Source: Dactylosporangium sp040605635
Lineage (GTDB): Bacteria > Actinomycetota > Actinomycetes > Mycobacteriales > Micromonosporaceae
DNA: 64,000 bases
Assembly (NCBI RefSeq): GCF_040605635.1
Contig: NZ_JBEXDG010000011.1
Span: forward strand, 124,001-188,000
Reading direction: 5' to 3'
The notes beneath the pieces were generated by a model. It ran no database searches, was not told the DNA's origin, and saw nothing but the letters and a program-made list of their open reading frames with translations. This document shows positions 16,442-26,100 of this stretch, in pieces (positions within the stretch are counted from its first letter, which is position 1; each line of letters begins with the position of its first letter). Both the position numbers and the translations under genes were made by a program.

Positions 16442-17110
16442 CTAGCGCGCGGCCTTGCCGACCGCTGCCCGCACGACGTCCGCGCCGGCGGCGTGGCCGA
16501 CCGGGTCGTCGAACGTCCCATACGGCGGGCCATACGCCGGCGTGTCCGGCTGGAAACGCCACCCGTCGGCCAGCGTGCCCACGTCCACGGCGTCGTAGCC
16601 GATGGTGTCCAGGAACTCGGTGACCGTCCGCTTCGCGGCCTCGTCGTCGCCGGCGAGGGGCAGCGCGGTCCGATCGGCGGCGCCTGACGGGCGGGGGAGC
16701 GAACCCAGGTGCTTGTAGAAGATGTTGTTGAACAGCTTGACCACGCTCGCGCCGTCGACGTGGCGCTGCAGCAGTTCGCTGCTGGTCGTCTTCCCCTCGT
16801 CCAGCTCCGCGAAGGTGCCGTCGCGCTGCGGATAGTAGTTGTTCGTGTCGATGACCGCCTTGCCCTGCAGCGGGGCGGCCGGCACCGCCTGATACGCCTT
16901 GAACGGCACGCTCACCACCACGATGTCCCCGGCCTCGGCGGCCTCCTGCGCGGTGGCCGCCCTGGCCCGCGGCCCGAGCTCGGCCACGAGGTCCTGCAGC
17001 GTCTCGGGGCCGCGCGAGTTGCTCACCACCACGTCATACTCGGCAGCGACCGCCAACCTTGCCACCGTCCCGCCGATGAACCCACTACCGATGAACCCGA
17101 TCGTCGTCAT
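16442..17110 (-). CDS. NADPH-dependent F420 reductase-like Rossmann oxidoreductase
   Basis: About 222 aa. The N-terminal nucleotide-binding motif GFIGSGFIGG is followed by a conserved SNSRGPETL, where Ser/Arg favour NADPH. The FNNI and PLAGDD elements match the NADP oxidoreductase family that includes F420-NADP reductases. It is cytoplasmic. GGAAG lies about 10 nt upstream of the ATG. The protein is a single-domain, full-length member. The physiological electron partner, F420 or another small molecule, cannot be decided from sequence. An F420-type oxidoreductase at 62.8 kb makes F420 use plausible in this organism. Confidence 0.8.
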   Translation of the reverse strand: MTTIGFIGSGFIGGTVARLAVAAEYDVVVSNSRGPETLQDLVAELGPRARAATAQEAAEAGDIVVVSVPFKAYQAVPAAPLQGKAVIDTNNYYPQRDGTFAELDEGKTTSSELLQRHVDGASVVKLFNNIFYKHLGSLPRPSGAADRTALPLAGDDEAAKRTVTEFLDTIGYDAVDVGTLADGWRFQPDTPAYGPPYGTFDDPVGHAAGADVVRAAVGKAAR

Positions 17111-17179
17111 ATCGCCGACAACTTCCTCAGCCCGCGACCGATTCCCCGCCACGGGGGTGGGAATTGTGATGGGAAAGAC

Positions 17180-17611
17180 TCATGCCAGGTCCAGGAGGTA
17201 GTTGCTCGGTCCCCAGTCGATCTTCCACGCCTCATAGACCCCGAGGCGGCCGCACGACAGGCAGCGCAGCCCGACCACGATCCAGCGGACGTCGTCGCTC
17301 TCCTCGCGCAGCGAAAACCCGACCGCCCCCGCGAACTCCTCCTCCCCGCACAGGCACGCGCAGCGGACCTGCACCTCCTCGTCGTCGTCCCAATACTCGA
17401 CGCTGTCGGCGATCAGCTCGTGCCGCCGGCACTCCAGACACGTGCGCCGCGCCGCCTGTGCCGTGTCCATCACCCGCACCTCGAACCGCCGCCCGTCACA
17501 CGACCGGCAGACACACTCCCGCACCACATCGACCGGAAACCCACCCGGCACCGGCCGGCGGAAGAACGCGACGAGATCCTCGAAGGACGCCCCATGGATC
17601 TCACCGGTCAT
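17180..17611 (-). CDS. small hypothetical protein with Cys pairs
   Basis: About 143 aa, acidic. It contains Cys motifs CVCRSC, CLEC, CACLC and CLSC, spaced like paired zinc ribbons. The ATG at 17611 was chosen because GGGAGGT lies 6 nt upstream, a strong ribosome site. There is no signal or membrane segment. Neighbouring genes give no functional link. Possibly a zinc-binding regulator or adaptor, but I do not recognise it. Confidence 0.7.
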   Translation of the reverse strand: MTGEIHGASFEDLVAFFRRPVPGGFPVDVVRECVCRSCDGRRFEVRVMDTAQAARRTCLECRRHELIADSVEYWDDDEEVQVRCACLCGEEEFAGAVGFSLREESDDVRWIVVGLRCLSCGRLGVYEAWKIDWGPSNYLLDLA

Positions 17612-17781
17612 GCCGCACCTCCCAACCACCGACGTACCCCGACCCTAGCCACCAGGTACGACACTTTCCCGCAGGCGGAAAGCGGGCATCATGAGCGAGG
17701 TCCAGGGCCGCGAGCACACATGGCCGGATCGCTTCGCAATCGCGAACCTGTCCGTCAATGGCGCGGGTGACGCCGGAGGTG

Positions 17782-19398
17782 TCAAGCAATCCCGGGGACT
17801 TCGAAACTCTGATACAGGCGGAGTTCGGCTTCCAGTGCTTCGTCGGACGCAGGGACGTCGTGACCGGTGCCGGCGAGGAGGAGCAGCTCGTGCGGGGCGC
17901 CCCGCGAACGCAGATCGTCCGCCAGGGCCGCCGTGCCGGCCGGCGATGTCACGGGGTCGTCGGCGCCGTGGATCAGCAGGACCGGGGTGCGGATGGCGGC
18001 GGCGGTGACCGGGGCGCCGCCCAAGCGGACGGCGTACGGGCGGTGGAAGCGCGGCGCCGTCGAGGCCCACCGCTCGGGGTCGACGACGGGCGACACCGCG
18101 GTCGCTGCCGCGAACGGCCCGTCCGAGGACACCGCCTGGAGCGCCGTGTAGCCGCCGGTGCCCGCGCCCCGGACGAACACCTGGCCCGGCACCGCGCGAC
18201 CCGCCGCGATCAGGTGTTCGGCCACCGCACGGCAATCGGCGACGTCGAGGACGCCCCATCGGCCGTACAACGCCTGCCGGAACGCGCGGCCGTAGCCTGC
18301 GCTGCCCGTGGAGTCAACGTCCGCGACCGCGAAGCCGTGGCTGGTGAAGAGCTCCACCGACGCGGCCGGGCCGGGATGGGCACGCACGATGAGCGGTGCG
18401 GACCACTCCGAGGTGGCCCCGGCCGGCGGGTACACCAGCGCGACCACCTGCCGATCGCCGTCGACCGACACGTCGAGACGCTCGGGAAGACCACCGGAAG
18501 GCGAAGGCGAAGGCGAAGGCACGATCGCGACCTGCTGGGCGAGCGTCGGGGACGATCCGATCAGCGCCACCGAGGAGCCCCACGCCGTCAGGCACGGCTT
18601 GATCGAGGTGTACGGCACCGGCACAGGCGAGACGGCCCCCGAACCGTCGGCGATCACGAGCCGGTGCGCCGGGCCCTCCCGGGCGATCATGGCGATGCGG
18701 CCGTCGTCGAGGAAGCAGTACGACGACTGTCCCAGCTCCCACGGCGGCGCCGCGCAGTCCGCTTCGAGCGGGGCGATGGCCGTGCCGTCGTGGCGGTACA
18801 GGTTCCACCAGCCGGTCCGGTCGGACATGAAGTACAGCATCCCGTCGGGACCCCAGCGCGGCTCGAGCGCCGACTCGTCCGGGCCGCCCGCCACCCGCAT
18901 CGGGTCACCGATCTGCCCGCCCGGCTCGTACGCGGCGACCCACATCTCGCACCCGTCCCACGGCATGTCCCGCGCGCTCCACCACGTCCAGGCCAGCATG
19001 CCGTCTGTGGGTCGGGGCGCGCCGAAGAACCCGGCCGCCTCCGCCAGCACCCGGACGTCGCCGCCGTCCAGCGGGACCGCGACGAGCGCGTCGCCGGACC
19101 CGTCCTCCCGGACCGCGAGCAGCTCACCGTCGCCGAGGACCAGGTCGCCGAACGCTCCCTCGGCGACAAGCGTCCCGCCGCGGAACAGGCCCTGCGGGGT
19201 CGCACACCAGACGGCAGCCGCGGTGACGAGATGGTCGCCGCCACCGTACGTGTGGACGCCGCCCCCGACCCGGACCCCTTCCGGCGTCACGTCGCCGGCG
19301 TCCTGGCGCATCAACCGCCCGCCGTCCAACCAGTGCAGCGCACCACCGTCGCCGCGCAGCGAACCGAGATCAGGGCCAGACACGCCCCGATTCTCCAT
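17782..19398 (-). CDS. S9-like prolyl oligopeptidase-family protein lacking the catalytic Ser
   Basis: About 538 aa. An N-terminal seven-blade-type propeller (SDRTGWWNLYRHDG, EPRWGPDGML) precedes an alpha/beta hydrolase domain from about residue 300. The acid (HGADDP, D480/481) and His (H513) are present. The nucleophile elbow, normally GGSAGGY, reads GAGTGGY at 411-417, so the Ser position is Gly413 (codon 18160-18162). The enzyme may therefore be inactive or have a binding role. No signal peptide. The start is uncertain because no good ribosome site is seen. Confidence 0.8.
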   Translation of the reverse strand: MENRGVSGPDLGSLRGDGGALHWLDGGRLMRQDAGDVTPEGVRVGGGVHTYGGGDHLVTAAAVWCATPQGLFRGGTLVAEGAFGDLVLGDGELLAVREDGSGDALVAVPLDGGDVRVLAEAAGFFGAPRPTDGMLAWTWWSARDMPWDGCEMWVAAYEPGGQIGDPMRVAGGPDESALEPRWGPDGMLYFMSDRTGWWNLYRHDGTAIAPLEADCAAPPWELGQSSYCFLDDGRIAMIAREGPAHRLVIADGSGAVSPVPVPYTSIKPCLTAWGSSVALIGSSPTLAQQVAIVPSPSPSPSGGLPERLDVSVDGDRQVVALVYPPAGATSEWSAPLIVRAHPGPAASVELFTSHGFAVADVDSTGSAGYGRAFRQALYGRWGVLDVADCRAVAEHLIAAGRAVPGQVFVRGAGTGGYTALQAVSSDGPFAAATAVSPVVDPERWASTAPRFHRPYAVRLGGAPVTAAAIRTPVLLIHGADDPVTSPAGTAALADDLRSRGAPHELLLLAGTGHDVPASDEALEAELRLYQSFEVPGIA

Positions 19399-19552
19399 TA
19401 CCGTTGGTGGGGTGAGCTGGTGGGTGTTGCACGGCACACGCGGTGCTGTCCAGGTTCGCTCTGGACCGTCCGGTCCGGCTGCTCGGCGTGCGGCTGGACC
19501 TGCTTTTGAGGGCCCGGCGGCCCGTGCGTTGCGGATCGTGGCGGATCAGGCG

Positions 19553-19588
19553 CGCCGACCCGGGCAGAGACGCCTGCCCGGGTCGGCG
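19553..19588 (-). terminator. strong hairpin after the CBM2 glycosidase gene
   Basis: CGCCGACCCGGGCAG (19553-19567) pairs perfectly over 15 bp with CTGCCCGGGTCGGCG (19574-19588) around a 6-nt loop, 19 bp past the stop of the minus-strand glycosidase gene. There is no T-tract, as is common in high-GC bacteria. The rest of the gap up to the S9-like gene start (19398) shows nothing else. Confidence 0.75.
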
Positions 19589-19606
19589 GAACGGGTCGGA
19601 CCGGGG

Positions 19607-21655
19607 TCAGGCGACCGTGCAGACGGTGCCGTTGAGGCGGAATGCCGAGGGCAGGACGTTGGGGCCGTTGTAGGCGCCGACGAAGCCGGTGCTGGTGGCG
19701 CCGCCGGAGGCGGCGAGGGTGCCGTTGGTCTCGATGTTGGTGATCCTCACGTCGCGGCCGGTCTGGGTCCAGTTGCCGTTCCAGTTGCCGGAGACGGTCT
19801 GCCAGGGGGTGGGCCAGGTGAAGGTGAGGGTCCAGCCGTTGATGGGGCTGGGGCCGGTGTTGGTGATGTCGATGTTGCCGACGTAGCCGTTGCCCCAGTC
19901 GTTGACGTCGGTGAAGCGGATGGTGCAGGTGCTCGTCGCGGGGCTCGTCGTGGTGAAGGTCAGCGGGGGCGAGGACCAGGAGACCTTGCCGGCGGTGTCG
20001 CGGGTGATGACGTTGACGGTGTAGCGGGTGCCGGGGTTCAGGTTGGACACCTGCAGCGACGTCCCCGGCGTCTCGCCGAGCTGCTCGCTGATGGCGCCGT
20101 TCTGGCGGTACACCTCGTATTTGGCGCCGGCGCCGGTCGGTGCGGCCGGCCACGCGATGGTCGCCGTGGTCGCGCCGACAGCCGTCGTCGTGGGCTGTCC
20201 GGGCGCCGGAGGAGCACCGGTCACAGGGGCCGTCGGGTGCAGCACCAGCAGCGTCAAGGAATACGGGGGCAGGGTCTGCGCGGCCGAGGTGCCACCCGCG
20301 GTGCTGACAGGAGCGGCGGCACCGTTCGTGAACGTGGTCACCGAAGGCGCACCCGTGGCGGGCGAGTAGCCGGAATACCGGAGTGCCACCGGCCGGGCGT
20401 TGTCCGGGTCCTTGTTGATGAGCAGGACGGCCAGGTCACCGTTCGGGCGGCGGGCGGCGTGCGCGGCGACCAGAGGGTCGCCCGTAGCGGCGCGGACGAG
20501 CTGGTCGCCCGGCTTGATGAAGGACTTCATGACGCTCAACGCGTGGTACGGCGCGAACGGCGTGTTCAGCGGCGGCTCGCAGACGGTGCCACCGGTCTGG
20601 CAGCCGCCGCTGGACAGCATGCCGAAGTCGCCGTAGTCGGTCTGCCCGGCCACGGTGGAGACGGTGCCGATGCCGTTGTGCACGTTCCACCACTGGACGG
20701 TGAAGACCCCGTTGTCCAGGAGGCTGCTGTACGCGTCGGCGAGGAAGAGCGCGCCGGGCTGGGTGTTCTGGCCGACGCCGACGTTCAGCTCGGTGAAACT
20801 GACCTTGATGCGGCTCGCTCCGGCACCCGCGTGCCGGGCGATCTGCTGGCGCGTCAGGTACATGATGTCGTCGATCTGGTTCGTCTTCGTCAGGGCCTCC
20901 GCGGCGGAGCCGCCACCCGGGTACCAGTGCAGATCGACGAAATCGATGGCCGGGCCGGCCACGGACAGCACGACCTGGTTCCACGTGCCGGCGTCGCCGG
21001 AGCCGACCAGGCCGTCGGGCCAGTTGCCGGGCGTGGTGAGGACCGCGCCGATCTTGATGGTGGGGTCGACCGCCTTCATCGCGGCGGCGAACGCGACCAC
21101 GCCCTCGGCGTAGGCGCGCGGGCTCTTGTCGGCGTGGTTGTCGGCCTCCCACGCGGTGCCGTAGTGGCCGTTGCCGTAGTTCTCGTTGCCGATCGTCCAG
21201 TACTTGGCCCCGTAGCCCTTGGTCACGTTGGCGTAGCGGACCCAGTCCGCGGCTTCCTCGGCGGTACCGGTGCCGTAGTTCGCGATGATCATCGGCTGGG
21301 CGTTGATCCGGCGCACCGAGCCCATGAACGTGTCGAAGTCGGTGTTCGGGGCCACGTAGCCGCCGGGCGCGGTGTGGTCGCGCCAGTGGTAGATGTCGGC
21401 GTACGAGCCGCCCGGGTACCGCAGCATCTGCGCACCGGCGGCGCCGAGCAGGTCGGACACCGCGGTGGTGCCGAGCTCGGCGTCCCAGATCGCGTCGTTG
21501 ACGCCCAGCGCGGTGTCCGGGACTGTCGCGAGGCCCGCCCGGGCGTTCACGGTGACGGTGGTGGGTGCCGGATCCGCGGCCGCTACCGCGGGGAGTCCTG
21601 TCGTGAGCAGCAACGCCGCGACGGCCACGGCGCCGCGACGAATTCCGATCTGCAT
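19607..21655 (-). CDS. secreted clan-A glycoside hydrolase with FnIII and CBM2 cellulose-binding domains
   Basis: About 682 aa. The signal peptide ends near AVAAADPA. A TIM-barrel glycosidase follows with TIGNENYGNG (acid/base Glu) and SFTELNVGVG (candidate nucleophile Glu), resembling GH51/GH39-type arabinofuranosidases. An FnIII module (roughly residues 480-570) and a C-terminal CBM2 end the protein. The CBM2 has a Cys at each end (CTIRF, TVC) and conserved Trp in NGWTLTF, GNWNGNWTQ. It should bind cellulose and attack hemicellulose side chains. A CebR-like box lies just upstream. ATG 21676 is an alternative start. Confidence 0.85.
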   Translation of the reverse strand: MQIGIRRGAVAVAALLLTTGLPAVAAADPAPTTVTVNARAGLATVPDTALGVNDAIWDAELGTTAVSDLLGAAGAQMLRYPGGSYADIYHWRDHTAPGGYVAPNTDFDTFMGSVRRINAQPMIIANYGTGTAEEAADWVRYANVTKGYGAKYWTIGNENYGNGHYGTAWEADNHADKSPRAYAEGVVAFAAAMKAVDPTIKIGAVLTTPGNWPDGLVGSGDAGTWNQVVLSVAGPAIDFVDLHWYPGGGSAAEALTKTNQIDDIMYLTRQQIARHAGAGASRIKVSFTELNVGVGQNTQPGALFLADAYSSLLDNGVFTVQWWNVHNGIGTVSTVAGQTDYGDFGMLSSGGCQTGGTVCEPPLNTPFAPYHALSVMKSFIKPGDQLVRAATGDPLVAAHAARRPNGDLAVLLINKDPDNARPVALRYSGYSPATGAPSVTTFTNGAAAPVSTAGGTSAAQTLPPYSLTLLVLHPTAPVTGAPPAPGQPTTTAVGATTATIAWPAAPTGAGAKYEVYRQNGAISEQLGETPGTSLQVSNLNPGTRYTVNVITRDTAGKVSWSSPPLTFTTTSPATSTCTIRFTDVNDWGNGYVGNIDITNTGPSPINGWTLTFTWPTPWQTVSGNWNGNWTQTGRDVRITNIETNGTLAASGGATSTGFVGAYNGPNVLPSAFRLNGTVCTVA

Positions 21656-21679
21656 GGCGGTCCAATCGGAGAGCATGGA

Positions 21680-21693
21680 TGGAAGCGCTCCCA
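21680..21693. promoter_or_regulatory. CebR-like operator TGGAAGCGCTCCCA
   Basis: The 14-bp site differs at one base from TGGGAGCGCTCCCA, the CebR operator that represses cellulose-utilisation genes until cellobiose or cellotriose appears. It lies 25 bp upstream of the CBM2 glycosidase start, so cellooligosaccharide control is likely. Confidence 0.65.
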
Positions 21694-21755
21694 TGCTGTT
21701 GTCGCCCCCGGGACATGTCAAGCGCTTCGACAGTTGTCGCGTCCCGACCACGCGG

Positions 21756-22314
21756 CTATCGAGAACGTTCCACGGTCGCCAGGTATTCGGCCACGTCCCG
21801 CTTGCCGTTGTGCTCCGCCCAGCCGCGCGGCGTGGCATGGAACCGCGGCTCGCGGCGGTCCGGATCCGCGCCGAGCTCGATCAGCGCCCGCACCGTTTCG
21901 AGGTGCCCGTTGTGCGCCGCCTCGTGCAGCGCGTCGGTGCCCTTGAGCGGGAACCCCAGGTCCGCCATGAGCCGCACCGCCGCCGTCCGGCCGTCGCTCG
22001 CGGCCGCGACGAGGTGGTGCGGGCGCCTTCTGATCGCCGTTTCGGCCAGCGCGGGGTCGCCGACGGGCCCGCCTCGCATGCACTCGCCCAGGAACCGCAG
22101 CACCGGGTCGTCGCTCTGCGGCAGGTCCGCATAGCCGTACATGGTGGACAACTGCCGCGCACTGAGTCCCTCGAAAACGGGGTGCGCGGTGCCGACGCCG
22201 TCCGGATCGGCGCCGTGCCGCAGCAGGGTCGGCACCCTCGCCCCGCTGCAGCGCTCTGGCCTGGTTTCGCAGATGCTCGACGCTGGGCCGGTCGGGAAGA
22301 CGGCGGATCGGCAC
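21756..22314 (-). pseudogene. frameshifted, internally deleted ankyrin-repeat protein gene
   Basis: A GTG at 22314 with a strong AAGGAGG opens an N-terminus (RRLPDRPSVEHLRNQARAL) typical of actinobacterial ankyrin proteins. That frame soon loses sense. Ankyrin-like sequence continues in another frame from about 22240 to the stop at 21756: LLRHGADPDGVGTAHP, then DALHEAAHNGHLETVRALI. Full-length relatives are over 400 residues as I recall, but these two parts add to about 185. So both a frameshift and an internal deletion seem to have occurred. Confidence 0.7.
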
Positions 22315-22497
22315 GATGGCCTCCTTGTCCGGATGCCTGGCGCCCGCAAGCTCAGGCCGGAAAGGAGGGACAACACCGGCGCCGCGAATCGTTGCTCAGG
22401 TGGGCTACGCCCTCCGCGCGGACCGCCGGCGCCCTGCCACGCCACCACCAGGCTACTCGACACGGCGCCTGAAGCGCCTGCCGCTCGGACAGTCGCT

Positions 22498-23061
22498 TCA
22501 GGGAGCACCGACGGCCGCGTCCGCCCTCGAGATGGCGTATTCGTATTCGGTGCCGGTGGGGGCTTCGACGGTGGCGCCGGTGGGGGTGAAGCCGGCCTTC
22601 TTGTACATGGCCTGGGCGCGGGTGTTGGCGGTGTGGACGTAGAGGCGGGCGAGTTGTGGGGAAGGGGCCGGGAGGGACCACGACCAGGTGAGCGCCGCGT
22701 CGAACAGGGCGGCGGCCAGGCCGGTGCCGCGGGCCTCCGGGCGGACGTAGACGCCGACGAGGTGGGTCTGGGCGGTCGGCACCACGAAACCGAAGTAGTC
22801 CTCGAAGCCGGGCGGCTCGACGAGGACGGTGACGGTGCCGAGCCAGCGGCCGGAAGGGGAAGCGCCGATGAACTGGCGGACGGTGCTGCCCTCGGCGGCG
22901 GTCGCGGTGCGGCCCTGCCAGAATTCGTCGGGCTGCGAAGCGACCTGGTCGTAGGTCTCCAGGAACGCTATCGGCGCGACGGGGTCCTGCAGGGCCGCGA
23001 GCCGCAGCTCCTTCGCCAAGGGCCAGTCCGCTTCGACAACCGGTCTGATGGTGTACCGCAT
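22498..23061 (-). CDS. GNAT-family N-acetyltransferase
   Basis: 187 aa, full-length single GNAT domain. The acetyl-CoA pyrophosphate-binding loop is VRPEARGTGLAAAL (Q/RxxGxG/A type), preceded by the strand HLVGVYV and followed by LYVHTANTRAQAMYKKAGF, the usual motif B. Cytoplasmic; the acceptor cannot be inferred. AGGA lies 9 nt before the ATG. The 183 bp between it and the ankyrin pseudogene hold nothing recognisable. Confidence 0.85.
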   Translation of the reverse strand: MRYTIRPVVEADWPLAKELRLAALQDPVAPIAFLETYDQVASQPDEFWQGRTATAAEGSTVRQFIGASPSGRWLGTVTVLVEPPGFEDYFGFVVPTAQTHLVGVYVRPEARGTGLAAALFDAALTWSWSLPAPSPQLARLYVHTANTRAQAMYKKAGFTPTGATVEAPTGTEYEYAISRADAAVGAP

Positions 23062-23103
23062 CGGGTCATCCTGGCATCGCGGCGAAACGAGCGTCGGGCA
23101 TTT

Positions 23104-26100
23104 TCACGCGGGTGTGAAGCGGACCGCGTTGGCCCGGGCGAAGGTCGTGCCGGCGGTCAGGACGACCTTGCCGGCGGTGCCCTGGGCGAAGGACCACGTG
23201 CCGAGGGTGTGCCAGGTGCCGCCGACCGCGACCTGGTCCACGGTGAAGGACGCCGTGCCGCCGGCGTGGGTGACCTGGTATGACGCCGCCGTGGCGCTGT
23301 TCGCGTTCGGCGGGACCCAGATCTCGACCCGGTAGGTCGCGGCGGCGCGCAGGGTCGGGGCCCAGGTGGCGGTGGAGCCGGCGGTGTTGCTGTAGCGGCT
23401 CGGGGTGCCGTCCACGCCGGCGAGACTGCTCGCCAGCCAGGTGCCGGTCTCGCGGAACCGCACAGCTCCGGCGCAGTCGACAGCGGTGTCCAGTGGCGTG
23501 ACGGTGACCTGCCGGGGTCCGGGTGTGCCGGGCACGACGTATCCCGGCGACGCCGCGCTGGTGCCGCCCTCGCCGACGGCGGTGACCCGGTAGGCGACGC
23601 CGGCGACGCTGCCCTGCGCGCCGAGCACGAGCGTGGTGCCAGTGACGACAACGGACGTGGCCGCGCTGCCGCAGTCGGAGGCCGAGACGAGATACCCGGC
23701 GGCGCCGGGAACCGCGGACCACACCAGCGTGGTCACGCCCCCGCTGGTGGAGCTGCTCAGACCGGTCGGCGTGGCCGGTGCGCCGGTAGGCAGCACGACG
23801 GTGGTGCGGGCGGACACGACGACAGGGGCCGACCAGCCGGTGGCGGTGCCGCACCGCACGCTGACCTGATGCGTGGCGTCGGCGACGAGCCCGGTAACGG
23901 TCAGCAGCTCGACGGCCGAGGACTCCACGACCCGGACCACGGTGCGTCCGCCGCCGGTGGCGGTCACCTCGTAGCGCTCCGCGAACGGGTCAGGGGCGAT
24001 CCGCACCGCGAGCCGGTCGTCGGCGGCGAGCACGCCCTGCACGGCGAACCCACCGGCCGGAGCCGCGAACGAGCTCCACACCGTGTTCGAGCCCTTGATC
24101 CGCACCGAGGTCCCGGTGGTCACGATCCGGACCGAGCCCTTCAACGACGTGGTGAACGACGGGCCGTCGAGCACCTCGACCTGATGGTCGGTCGCGCCCG
24201 GCGCGACGATGAAGCCGAGCACCAGCCCGCCGGAGACCGGCACCACGTCCTGAATCCGGGGCGGCAGGGCGAGCGTCCCCGAAGGGGTCACCGATGACGG
24301 CGCGGAGGCGGCGGACACCCCGAAGCCGTTGAAGGCCACCACCCGCACCTGCACCGCGACCCCGTTGGCCAGCCCGGTCACGTCAGCGAACCCGTTGATC
24401 GTGTCGGCGCTGGTGACGCCCGTCGAGGTGAGCACCCGGAACCCGTCGGCGTCGGCGACCCGGTCGAAGACCACGCGCACGGCGCCGTCCGCGGCGACGA
24501 CCGACCGGATCACCGGCGCGGCCGGCGCCCGCAGGTCCGATGTGGACACCGCGACCTCGTGACCGGAGGGCGCGAGCAGCGACAGCCGCTGCCGCACGGC
24601 GGTGCCGGGATCGGTCCACCGGACCGCGCGCTGCACCGTGCCGGAGCCGGGCGCGATGTCGGGCAGCGGCACGATCCGCCCGTCGAGCACCGCCCCCGAA
24701 GCGTCCGTGACCTGCCATGCGAGCCGGTGCCCACGAAGGATCCGGGAAGTGCCGGCGGACAACGAAAGCAGGCTCAGCCCGCCCGACGTGGTGACAGCGA
24801 GCCCCGAAACAGGGCTGTTCGTGGTCTGCAGCTGCGCATACGCACGTTTGCGCTGGCCCCACACGTTCTGGATGCCCCAGCCGCGCACCTGGTCGGGGGA
24901 CGTGCCGCCGAAGCTGCTGCGGTAGTCGTTGAAGGTCCACAGCGAGCTGCCCACCACCCACGGCCGGCTCAGAAAAGCGGACGCGTCGCTGGCGGTGCGG
25001 AAGTCGACGTCCTCGCGGCTGGTGGGGAACGTGAAGCTGTCGGCGCTGTACTCCGACACGAAGATCGGCTTGTCCGGGTAGAGGCCGTGCACGTGGTCGA
25101 CGTTGCCGGCGAAGCCGCCGTACATGTTGAGGCACGCGAAGTCGGTGTACTGCAGCGCTTCCCCGGTCGGCGTGGACGCCCCGGCGTAGGTGTTGCTCAC
25201 GTAGGTGCACAGGCGGGTGCTGTCCAGCGAGGACTTGATGTAGGCGATCATCTCGCGGACGAACGTCAGGCCCTCGGCGCTGGTGCCGCGGATCTCGTTG
25301 GCCACCGACCAGGCGACGATCGACGGGTGGTTGTAGTCGCGGCGGATCATGTCGCGCAGCTCTGCCCGGGTGACCTCGTTGGCGGGGTCGAGATTGGCGC
25401 CGGTCCCCCAGACGGGGATCTCCTCGATGAGGAGCATGCCGATCTCGTCGGCGTAGTCGAGCAGCTCAGGCGTCTGCGGCACGTGGTGGATGCGCATCAG
25501 CCCGGCGCCCGCGGCCTTCATCCGGTCGAGGTCGCGCCGCACCAGATAGGTCGGCTCGGTCGCGCCGGCGACCCGGTCGTCGCCGACCCGGTTGTAGCCG
25601 CTCGCCCGGATCGGCTCGCCGTTGAGGTGGATCGCCGTGCCGCGCACCTCGACCTTGCGGAATCCGAAGCGGTCGGTCTTGCCGTGCAGCACCGCCGAGC
25701 CCTCGACGACGGTGGTTTCGCAGGTGTACAGGGTGGGCCTGTCCAACCCCCACAACGCATACCCGCCTGCGGAGACACCGCTGTCCAGGCGGGCCTCCAC
25801 GGTCCCGCGGGCCGGGACGGTGACCGTCGTCGAGGGCGCGCCCCAAGGGAACGTGCTACGCACGGTCACGGTCCTGGCGGTGGCGCCCGCGTTGGACAGC
25901 GTCACCCAGTTGACCACGGTGCCGGTGCCGCTGGTCAGGTCCGGGGTGGCGATGACGTGCTGCCGCTCGATCCGCACGGGCGCGTCGACGGTCAGCGACA
26001 CCGACCTGCTGATCCCGCCCCACGGCCACCAGGCGCCGATCGAATACGTGTTGCTGGCCGCCACGACGATCGTGTTCGTGGCGGCGAGACGGCTGGTCAC

